Shown here: positions 56,902-64,000 of the stretch, one piece after another
Numbering within the stretch: the stretch's first letter is position 1
How the letters are laid out: each line of letters starts with the position of its first letter
The notes under the pieces: model-generated
Seen by the model: the letters and a program-made list of their open reading frames with translations, nothing else
Told to the model about the DNA's origin: nothing
Database searches by the model: none
From: Byssochlamys sp. IMV 00236
Lineage: Eukaryota; Ascomycota; Eurotiomycetes; Eurotiales; Thermoascaceae
NCBI GenBank assembly: GCA_001931875.2
Contig: MSJH02000775.1
Span: 149,981 to 213,980, forward strand
Reading direction: 5' to 3'
Length of the DNA: 64,000 nt
Position numbers and translations under genes: made by a program

Positions 56902-57167
56902 ATGTCCCAAGCCTCTGCATCTCAGAATCCTCGTAAGTCTACCTCTAACCGACGCTGTAACGTCTGACTAAATTAGTACCTTGGGAGTGGATAGTGGGAC
57001 AACCTACAGCTCCTCTCACGGAGTGGCCTCCGAGTGCCAACGAAGAGACCAAGAAAGAAGTCCTTGAGGCTGCGAGGAAAGACCCTGAAGGGCAACATTT
57101 AGGTGGGCATGATAAATCTGAACCACCGAAGATAGTACTGGAAAAGAAAGTACAAGGGAAACCATAG
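56902..57167 (+). CDS. Small unrecognised protein, 73 residues, two exons
   Basis: Exons are 56902-56932 and 56977-57167, split by a 44-nt intron (GTAAGT...ATTAG). The protein starts MSQASASQNPLPWEWIVGQP and continues with a charged helical part (NEETKKEVLEAARKDPEGQH) and a Lys-rich end. It is Trp-rich near the N-terminus (PWEW, EWPPS). No signal peptide or membrane segment is visible, so it is probably a small intracellular protein. Support comes from good splice signals, Kozak-like AAAATGTC and an upstream TATA element. I do not recognise it. Confidence 0.6.
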
Positions 57168-57400
57168 CGTTGTGATAATGTTCTCGAAGGCTATATACAT
57201 GCTGAGGGAGGAAAGACGTACAGACTTATAAACATGGCATTGGTATTCCACAAGAATGACAGCATATTCAGATATCCAGAGTCTTGTATAATACCTAATG
57301 AGAAATGTATGCAGAGAAACATGTAACACTCGAACCGTATGGAATTCCCACCATAAACAGTCACTGCTCTAGGTTTAGAAGAAAAGAGCACAGAACGTCC
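57168..57400. other. Convergent 3' flanks
   Basis: A 233-bp gap before pad1; nothing is seen. Confidence 0.4.
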
Positions 57401-58198
57401 CTAAGGACGGAAACCCTCCCACCTGCCCTCCGCAGGCATCAAGCCATCTGTCTCTATACCAAAACAATCCAACATGCGCGCCACGCTATGGTTAACAATA
57501 TCATCCAGTCCCTTCGGCCTAGTATAGAATGCCGGGACAGCGGGAAAGATAATCACGCCCAATTTAGCCAGCGCTAGCATATTCTCAAGATGGATCGCAC
57601 TGAGCGGCGTCTCCCTTACAACCAACACCAACGGTCTGCGTTCCTTGATACACACATCCGCTGCGCGAGAGATCAAGTCCTCTGAATAACCCGCTCGTAT
57701 GGCAGCTAATGTTTTCATACTGCACGGCGCGATGAGCATTCCATCGGATTTCCAGCTTCCGCTGCTCATAGGTGCAGCCATGTCGCGGATGGGCCAGGAT
57801 CGGCCCGTCGCGAGTGCCGCGACGTCTGCGACGCTGTATGATGTTTCGTATTTGATTGTCGCGTGTGCCCATTTTGACATGATTAAGTGCGTCTCTATGC
57901 CTAGAGTGCGCAGATACTGCATGGCTACAACGCCATAGATGACGCCTGTTGCGCCGGTCATGCCAACTATGAGGCGGTTGTGTTTGAGACCCGTAGGCGG
58001 AGGTGAGGGCATAGAAGAGTATGGTTGCCTTGCATGTTGGGATATATGAGAAGTCGTTGGTTGATACAGTTGGTCAATCGGTGACGATAATTGTAAACCT
58101 TTCGCTCGAACTGGAGTTGTGGTTGCCGGTGTTGTTCTCAACCAAGAGGCATTGATTCTGCTCGCTGTGCGGGAAAATGAAGGAATTGGTCCCAGCAT
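57401..58198 (-). CDS. pad1: Flavin prenyltransferase (Pad1/UbiX), mitochondrial
   Basis: This is a single-exon 265-residue protein. The first 65 residues are Ser/Thr/Arg-rich with few acids, like a mitochondrial presequence (MLGPIPSFSRTASRINASWL). The UbiX fold follows: LIVGMTGATGVIYGVVAMQY, IETHLIMSKWAHATIKYET, GSWKSDGMLIAPCSMKTLAA, LISRAADVCIKERRPLVLVV and RETPLSAIHLENMLALAKLG. The enzyme joins dimethylallyl phosphate to FMN, making the prenyl-FMN cofactor that UbiD-type decarboxylases need. Its natural partner Fdc1 is encoded divergently 920 bp away, a conserved functional pairing for decarboxylation of cinnamic, ferulic and sorbic acids. Confidence 0.95.
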   Translation of the reverse strand: MLGPIPSFSRTASRINASWLRTTPATTTPVRAKGLQLSSPIDQLYQPTTSHISQHARQPYSSMPSPPPTGLKHNRLIVGMTGATGVIYGVVAMQYLRTLGIETHLIMSKWAHATIKYETSYSVADVAALATGRSWPIRDMAAPMSSGSWKSDGMLIAPCSMKTLAAIRAGYSEDLISRAADVCIKERRPLVLVVRETPLSAIHLENMLALAKLGVIIFPAVPAFYTRPKGLDDIVNHSVARMLDCFGIETDGLMPAEGRWEGFRP

Positions 58199-59118
58199 CC
58201 TCTCACAGCGCAGCTAATTTACTCGCCCGTCAGATCGTAGATCGAAGGAACAGTCTGACAAAAATAAATATCGATTTCCATGGGTGGTATAGCAAGCATA
58301 TCCCATTTCAAGCGCTCGGTTAGCTCTTGTCTGTTTTGCATCGTCATCATGCGACAGCCGGCGTAGAGCCGGGAACTACTCCCGTTGTAACCGGATGCCG
58401 CGTCAAGCCGATCATTATTGGGGCAGATATGTTCCTGGTTTGAGGCACGAATAAGTTATGCTCCAGTGCGTCTGTATTATTATTTAATCTTTCTCTGGAC
58501 GTGAAGATGCTGTCCCTTACTTGGAGAAAGATTCGTTCTTGTTTGGGTTGACAATATGTTGTCATCTGTTACTATGTATCGAGTATTCAACTGGACCAAG
58601 TGTAGCAGTAGCAGTACCTCGACCATCTAGCCATGTTACGCGGCACCTGCGAGCTGTATTAATTTTTCCACTCATAAGATTGAGGTTTACGTCTTCAATA
58701 TTCTGCTCAACGGCGAAAGAAGGTGGCTGCTTCTAACGTAGTTACCTAGGTATGTTGGCGAGACGGAGTAGATCCAGTTGCTACTAACTTAACCAACTTT
58801 ACCAGCCGGCACATTCCAGTCTCCAAAGTTGGCTAGCCAACTAGATAGCTATGTAAGTAGTCTATCTGGATTCTGAGGTAGATATCTCCAGAATCCAGAT
58901 CAACAGCCAGTGTGGAAATAGATGAGTCGGGCTTTTCCCCCGGCCTCCCCGATCTCCCCGTCGGGATCTATCCGCCGGCACTGACGAACGGCATAAACAG
59001 AGACACGTTACCTCGGGATCCAACCTAATTATCTTTAGATGGATGTAGAGCCCTGTATTATTTTGTCAGTAGATTCTCTAAAAAGAAAGTGACAAGGCTT
59101 CTGTATCCCTACCTGTAC
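58199..59118. promoter_or_regulatory. Divergent intergenic region of pad1 and fdc1
   Basis: These 920 bases between partner genes hold no third gene. In some Aspergillus species a Zn2Cys6 regulator (SdrA) is encoded in the pad-fdc cluster; no such frame is present here. Several TAGCTA/GGTA-type words lie near 58740-58880. Confidence 0.45.
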
Positions 59119-60771
59119 ATGATGAGCTTGGCGACCGCGGGCAAGTGGACAACCAGGCGGTTGTTGAGTCCTGCTCAGCAGCGATGTTTCTCCAAAGCAC
59201 CTTGCAGATGCAGCAGCAATCGTGCCATTAGTGAAGCAAACAACACTCCTCATCTCAGCTTCCGATCGTTCATATCTGCCCTGCGTGAGCAAGGAGACTT
59301 GGTGGACGTTAAGGAACCAGTATCAGCCGACCTGGAAGCTGCCGCAGTAACTCGTCGAGTATATGAGAAGCGCGCACCAGCACCGCTTTTCCACGATGTT
59401 ATAGGTACAGATCCTAAAACCGGCCTCTTTCGGATTCTAGGAGCTCCAGTTGGACTCCGTAAGAATAAGAAGGACCAGTATGGACGTCTGGCATTACAAC
59501 TGGGTCTTCCCGCAACAAGCACCGCGCGGGAGATTGTTGAGAAGATGATCGCGGCCAAAGAAGGCACTCCCCTGCCTCCGGTAGTTGTGGACAGAGCAGA
59601 TGCACCATGCAAAGAAAATATCCTCAAGGGCAGTGAGGTTGATATGACTAAGTGGCCCATTCCACGTCTACATGAACTCGACGGTGGTAACTACCTCGCT
59701 ACATACGGCTTTCACATCGTCCAGACCCCTGATAAGTCTTGGGTGTCGTGGTCCATTTCGCGGGCAATGCACCTTGCTGGGGAGCCACGGGCACTTACTG
59801 CTCCTGTCTTGAAAGGCCAACACATCCATGCCGTGAGACAGAGATGGATTGATGCTGGAGAGGAGAAGACTCCTTGGGCGTTAGTATTGGGCGGTCCTCC
59901 TGCAGCAGCCTTCGTGGCAGGCATGCCTCTTCCATACGAAGTCAATGAGGACGGTTATGTGGGAGCACTTTCAGGGTCTCCCTTAGAGGTCGTTAAATGC
60001 GAGACGAACGATCTATATGTGCCGGCAAACTCGGAGATCGTTCTGGAAGGTCACATTTCCAACTCCAAAACAGTTCCTGAAGGTCCCATGGGCGAGTACC
60101 ATGGCTATGCCTTCAAAGATAAGCCTGTCATGAAACCACTCTTCCATGTCGACTGTGTTACCTACCGAAAGAATCCGGTGGTACCCATCTGCGTTGCTGG
60201 TCTGCCGCCAGACGAGACACACACAGTCTGGGGGCCATCTATTTCCGCAGAATTACTCTCAGCATTGCGCAAAGCTGGCTTCCCAGTAAATTTCGTTTGG
60301 CTCCCACTCGAAGCATTGTGCATCTGGATCTTCGTTAGCGTCGATACCAAGAAGCTTGCGAGCATGAACATCTCCCCAGAGGAACTTTGCAAGCGTGCGG
60401 GAGAGCTCATATTCGGCACACATGCTGGCTGGGAGATCCCGAAAGTGTTCCTCGTGGGAGACGATGTCGATATCACCGATATCAACCAGGTGCTTTGGGC
60501 GCTCTCTACACGCTATCGACCTGGAGCAGACGAATACATTTTCGATGATGCGACTGGGCTTCCCTTGTTGCCGTACATGATGCGAGCTACGAGGAAAGAG
60601 GTTCCTGATCCGGGCAAGGGAGGAAAGAGTGTTGTGAACCTGCTTCTGCCGGAAGAGTTTGATGGTGAGAGGAACTGGCTACCTAGCAACTTTGAAGGAT
60701 CCTACCCGGAGGATATCAAAGAGACTGTGCTCTCTAAATGGGAGAAGTATGGATATGCAGAGGATGAGTGA
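59119..60771 (+). CDS. fdc1: Prenyl-FMN-dependent aromatic/sorbic acid decarboxylase (Fdc1, UbiD family)
   Basis: A single exon. The start is the ATG at 59119 (or the adjacent one at 59122), giving 550 residues. About 45 N-terminal residues (ATAGKWTTRRLLSPAQQR and on) are Arg/Ser-rich and mitochondrial-presequence-like. They make it longer than the 500-residue A. niger enzyme. UbiD core: LFRILGAPVGLRKNKKDQYG, YGFHIVQTPDKSWVSWSISR, ETNDLYVPANSEIVLEG, VPEGPMGEYHGYAF and STRYRPGADEYIFDD. The catalytic Glu-Arg-Glu set is present: Arg215, Glu321 and Glu326, with the same spacing as in known Fdc1. It decarboxylates phenylacrylic and related acids to styrene-type products with prenyl-FMN from Pad1. 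Confidence 0.94.
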   Translation: MMSLATAGKWTTRRLLSPAQQRCFSKAPCRCSSNRAISEANNTPHLSFRSFISALREQGDLVDVKEPVSADLEAAAVTRRVYEKRAPAPLFHDVIGTDPKTGLFRILGAPVGLRKNKKDQYGRLALQLGLPATSTAREIVEKMIAAKEGTPLPPVVVDRADAPCKENILKGSEVDMTKWPIPRLHELDGGNYLATYGFHIVQTPDKSWVSWSISRAMHLAGEPRALTAPVLKGQHIHAVRQRWIDAGEEKTPWALVLGGPPAAAFVAGMPLPYEVNEDGYVGALSGSPLEVVKCETNDLYVPANSEIVLEGHISNSKTVPEGPMGEYHGYAFKDKPVMKPLFHVDCVTYRKNPVVPICVAGLPPDETHTVWGPSISAELLSALRKAGFPVNFVWLPLEALCIWIFVSVDTKKLASMNISPEELCKRAGELIFGTHAGWEIPKVFLVGDDVDITDINQVLWALSTRYRPGADEYIFDDATGLPLLPYMMRATRKEVPDPGKGGKSVVNLLLPEEFDGERNWLPSNFEGSYPEDIKETVLSKWEKYGYAEDE

Positions 60772-60817
60772 AACTTAAGCCTCAGATAGTATGTATGTAC
60801 ATGGTATTCTGGCTGCT

Positions 60818-62164
60818 TTAGTTCTTGGCAAAACGCTTCCAAAACATTAGTCCAGTCTTAGCATTCTTTCTTCGAGCGTCAGATATACCATTTCCCAATT
60901 CATCATCCAAATCTTCGTCATCTTCTGTGCTCTCCATCGGAGGAACCCAAGGAACAGCCCATTTGTGCTGCGGAATTTCACCTAACTTTGTGCTTCCAGA
61001 GCTGATCGAGAGGATAGAAATTCTATTACGCTCCTGGAACGCTGCTGGTGGATCTTTTCTGATATGGCAACACTGAGGAAACTCAACTTGGCCCTTATCT
61101 GTAGCGTCACCTACACTCCTGCTCTGAGGCTCTGAGTGTGACGCTAACTGATCAGCAGTATAATATCCCACGGGCTCATTCGAGGAGGTTGCTGCTTGAT
61201 CCGTACCAGACATGTCGAGTCTCGCGTATTTGCTATAATCTGGTCCATCAATCTGTTTCCCCGATGCGTGCTTATTTCTTGGTTTAAGGCTGGCGGCCTG
61301 CTGAGAGTGCTTCATGGATGGTATCGTTGCCATGTAGATCGAAGAGTGGGTTTTCGATCGTACCCATGCCCCCTGAACCGGTTCAGAAGCCACTGGTCTT
61401 GCTTTCGGCGTCTCTGTTCTCCACTGCTGTTGCGACGCAGGGGGGTTGTTATTCTTTCTTCGTGCTGCACTTATTACCAAAGTTTCTTTTCTAGTTTGTT
61501 GATTTAGTCTTCTTGTTGCTTGCTGATTCCTTGGTCGCCTGCCCCATTCCTCTGTTCTAGTCCTGCCATGAACAGCTTTTTGAGACATCCTCGCTCGTGG
61601 ATCTCCCCGAGAAGCAGAAAGCGTAAGCCTCTCCCGAAGTGCTTGTAATGAGCTAACCGCCTCTGCAGCAGAGGTTTGCGATAAACTCAGCAGAGACTGC
61701 CGCGCGAGTTCGTCGCATCTGCTGGACCCTGCCCCTCTGGGTGGCGTGCACATGCACGAAGATATGATTCTCATCAAGCCCGCATTCAGAGCAAGCAGCG
61801 TATGTGTCAGCGAGGCTTGGGCTAATTCTGTATTTGTTATTTCATCAGTATACTCATCTCATGTATCATGCAAAAGATGCGTGGACAGAGAAGAATAACC
61901 AAGCATACCATCTCCCCTCTCGAATCTCTGCCCGAATCTTCTCGTGCTCCGGTCATACTCTGTCATGATCTCGCAGGACCCTGCCTGGAGAGATCTAAGC
62001 AGATGCAGTTCCTCTTCATCGTCATGATCGCGAGTATTCTTTCTGGATGTTCTGCGGGGTCGAGATCCTTGTTTTCTCGTTCGAAGACGTCTGAATACGT
62101 CCATCCCGCTGTCGAACGCGGAGACAATAGACCCCACGATCGAAGAGACACTGGGGTTTGGCAT
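60818..62164 (-). CDS. Unrecognised basic protein, 421 residues, two exons
   Basis: Exons are 61909-62164 and 60818-61827 (intron GTATGC...TACAG, 81 nt). The start MPNPSVSSIVGSIVSAFDSG has a good context (CAAAATGCC); an in-frame ATG at 62215 would add 17 residues. The N-terminal 120 residues are helical (FRRLRTRKQGSRPRRTSRKN; EELHLLRSLQAGSCEIMTEY; HTLLALNAGLMRIISS). They suggest an amphipathic membrane-touching or helical-bundle part. The rest is disordered, basic and Ser/Gln/Arg-rich, ending in an acidic patch and KTGLMFWKRFAKN. The 3' end lies 46 bp from fdc1 (convergent). No family is recognised. Confidence 0.65.
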
Positions 62165-62929
62165 TTTGCTTGTGTCAATCTTTTTTCTTTTCGCTTGATG
62201 GCAAGATAAGTGCATGCCTTGATTTACTTCCTACAAACGACACCAAGCCCCTATTTATTTCCCCGATAGGCGGCCTCCCATCTAGGGGCCAGAAAACATG
62301 GATGAAGAACCCCACTGTACCTTATTCGAGCTTCTCTGCTGTAGACAAACCAATCGTGGCTTTTGTCACATAGCCTTCGGCAAGAGAAGCATCGAGCCGT
62401 GCCAAAATAACTGCAAGTATGTACTTCTATTCACGCATACGGTGCCTGTTGGAGTCTGCACTGACAGGGCGACGGCGCATCTTGGCCAACCACTCATTAA
62501 GCTTTCTGCCCTTTGTCGATCTATTGATTGAAACTAGCGTATGCTCTGCTTTTGTCCTGCCTATACTGTATGGAGTGACCACCATGCAGAATGCAGAAAT
62601 ATGCAAGAGGGCGAGGCGCTCGACATTTTAGGAATGCGTTGATGGAGGGCACGACCTCTCGATGTAGAGATAGGTTATCAGGGATGGTGACCAACCACAT
62701 TTCATATCTCTGGAGCTTCCTGTCGATCTGTATGCGGGATCGGGAGGGAAAGAGTTAGTATACGGAGGCAGCAAATGGGAACAGACCGGGATTTTCAAGG
62801 GGGTTCTTCCGGGCGCTTACAGGAGCGTTGGGATTCGGCCTCTCTTTATCGTGCCACAGCCAATACGAGATCGAAGAGAGACCAATGTCTAGTTGACCAT
62901 ATCTGGGCTGATCAAGCCCTGGGTAGATT
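62165..62929. other. Intergenic upstream of the basic protein gene
   Basis: No supported gene. Base composition is still normal here, in contrast with the AT-rich DNA that begins near 62930. Confidence 0.4.
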
Positions 62930-63321
62930 AACTAACTATAATGTAGTGAGTTAGCTAGTTACGGGAAACTAATATTAATAATATCCTATCCCAATTGTAG
63001 ATCTGGGCAAAGAAAGTACACTAAATTGCAGGTGGTCTGATGTTATACCATAATACTCCGATAGCCCGTTCCCTCATATGTATGAAGTAACCCGCTTCTA
63101 ATAACTATAGTATGTAGTGAAAATAGTTATAACTAAGCCTTAACAATTATTAAGCTTTGACGGTCTCGGCGCCCACAGGAGAAAATACTCCATCTATGAG
63201 AGTCTAAATTGAGTTCGCAGGTGAGTCAACTGCGGAGATGACTAGAGATTAGTCAAAGTTAGTTTAGATGAAGAACAGTGCAATTCTCATATTGATGATG
63301 AATGATATCCGTGACTAAGCA

Positions 63322-63353
63322 GCTCACCCATACCCTTCCAGTTATGGGTGAGC
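63322..63353. repeat. Perfect 11-bp stem hairpin
   Basis: GCTCACCCATA, a 10-base spacer, then TATGGGTGAGC, perfectly complementary. It lies 80 bp before the transposase-like relic and may be part of an element end, or an independent hairpin. Confidence 0.75.
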
Positions 63354-63432
63354 CCTCCCGCATTTATACTTCCTACTATATTTGTATTTTTCTTCTAATT
63401 ATTCAACATTGAGGCTTTTTAACCCCCCTAAT

Positions 63433-63708
63433 ATAGCTAAATATGCTCCTATTAATAATACTCATATGCTAGAAGTATATTAGGCTGCTCAATACTAAAA
63501 AAAACCAAATATTAAGCAGGTTGCGCGCGACTTTAAAGTCCTATATTATATCTTACTTAACTATATTAAAAATCTTTATTAGTCTTATACAGCTAGAATA
63601 TTAATTAATAAAATCCTTAAAGATTATTAAGAGAAAGCTCTAATCTACTAGATTGCTTTTATATACAATATTAATATACCAGTAACTCCTAAACTGATAG
63701 AGATATAA
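63433..63708 (+). pseudogene. Relic of a Tc1/pogo (Fot1-like) transposase N-terminus
   Basis: One frame translates to a recognisable helix-turn-helix region (MLEVY, then KKPNIKQVARDFKV) but is broken by at least five in-frame TAA/TAG codons within about 90 codons. The KQVARDF-type motif and the spacing to the second helix are typical of pogo/Fot1 transposases. All stops are ones that C-to-T changes of Gln or Trp codons would give. No DDE catalytic part is readable before the window ends. Confidence 0.6.
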
Positions 63709-64000
63709 ATAAACTAAGTATTTGCTCGGGATGTAGCTCAGCCCAGCCGGGGACGAGCTCAGCCCACCCTAAAAGCTCATACCACCCAAGTATTTGGGAT
63801 CTCGGCGCACCCCAAGAAACTTTGATTTTTCCTAGCCTATTTAGGCATAGTAGAAATATATAAAAAATATTATAAAATAATTTATATTTTAGTCTACATT
63901 ATATATTAAAATTAGGATTTTAGGATTTTAATTGGGTACGCTAGGGCAAGAGTTAGTAAATTACACATAGAAATTCGAAAATTACAAATCTTTCTTGGTT

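Larger units (their letters stand above)
62930..64000. mobile_element. AT-rich, RIP-like region with decayed transposon DNA
   Basis: Composition changes abruptly to strongly AT-rich, with dense TTA/TAA/ATA words. Islands of normal sequence remain: a hairpin at 63322-63353 and a GC-rich patch at 63723-63830, with AGCTCAGCCCA repeated twice. The pattern (C to T depletion, AT-enriched stops in a former transposase frame) is what repeat-induced point mutation leaves in a repeat. The element extends beyond the window. Confidence 0.65.

Noticed and set aside
63727..63770. tRNA gene suggested by GATGTAGCTCAG (A-box-like)
   Set aside because: No B box (GGTTCGANNCC), no acceptor stem pairing and no cloverleaf. 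The same AGCTCAGCCCA word is simply repeated.
1..64000. CRISPR arrays, bacterial operons, PKS/NRPS genes, intact retroelements
   Set aside because: Looked for and not seen. The window is eukaryotic with spliced genes; the only mobile DNA readable is the decayed element at the right end.

Overview
The window is nuclear DNA of a filamentous ascomycete, most probably a Eurotiales species (Aspergillus/Penicillium type). The reasons are gene density (about one gene per 2 kb on both strands), short 44-90 nt introns with GTRNGT donors and YAG acceptors, and recognisable fungal orthologues (Atg11, Nhp6, Rpf2, Rpp1, CK2 alpha, Pad1/Fdc1). No rRNA, convincing tRNA, CRISPR array, intact transposon or virus-like gene was found. 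Many genes are split by introns. The exon structures given here were worked out by hand from splice signals, frame and protein continuity.

Layout. 0-8 kb: the 5' end of an unnamed gene leaving the window, a conserved membrane protein, a small reading frame broken by a 7-bp tandem duplication, ATG11 (selective autophagy scaffold) and, divergent from it, a CENP-H/Fta3-type kinetochore subunit. 8-16 kb: a 2.8-kb non-coding stretch leading to NHP6 (HMG-box), another long gap, then an eight-exon conserved fungal protein. 16.5-19.2 kb: a CCDC174/DUF4078 protein and an HNH-domain protein, followed by about 2.9 kb with no gene. 22-32 kb: a surface-polysaccharide locus with a secreted GH16-like domain fused to an acyltransferase-3-like membrane domain, a divergent processive GT2 polysaccharide synthase (Cps1 type) and a second AT3-like membrane protein. 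32-36 kb: homoserine dehydrogenase and a DUF3445 (haem-dependent oxidative N-demethylase-like) protein. 36-41 kb: a small secreted peptide and two unnamed small proteins. 41-45 kb: a divergent pair of a SAM methyltransferase (with an 11-nt micro-exon) and a membrane-anchored FAD monooxygenase (with a GC-AG intron). 45.5-49 kb: a Pxmp4-type peroxisomal membrane protein, a protein with transposase-like helix-turn-helix domains and RPF2. 51.4-56 kb: an Ala/Ser-rich secreted protein with duplicated exons and a 27-nt minisatellite, RPP1 (RNase P/MRP) and the CK2 catalytic subunit. 56.8-62.2 kb: a two-exon 73-aa protein, the PAD1-FDC1 pair for aromatic acid decarboxylation, and an unnamed basic protein. 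From about 62.9 kb to the end the DNA is very AT-rich and holds a stop-riddled, RIP-like relic of a Tc1/pogo (Fot1-like) transposase.

How genes work together. The clearest functional units are the 22-32 kb locus (one synthase plus two putative acyl-transfer membrane proteins, one with a degenerate glucanase fold), the Pad1-Fdc1 pair (Pad1 makes prenyl-FMN, Fdc1 uses it) and the methyltransferase/monooxygenase pair, which looks like a minimal specialised-metabolism unit. The polysaccharide locus is the best candidate for an incompletely described system.
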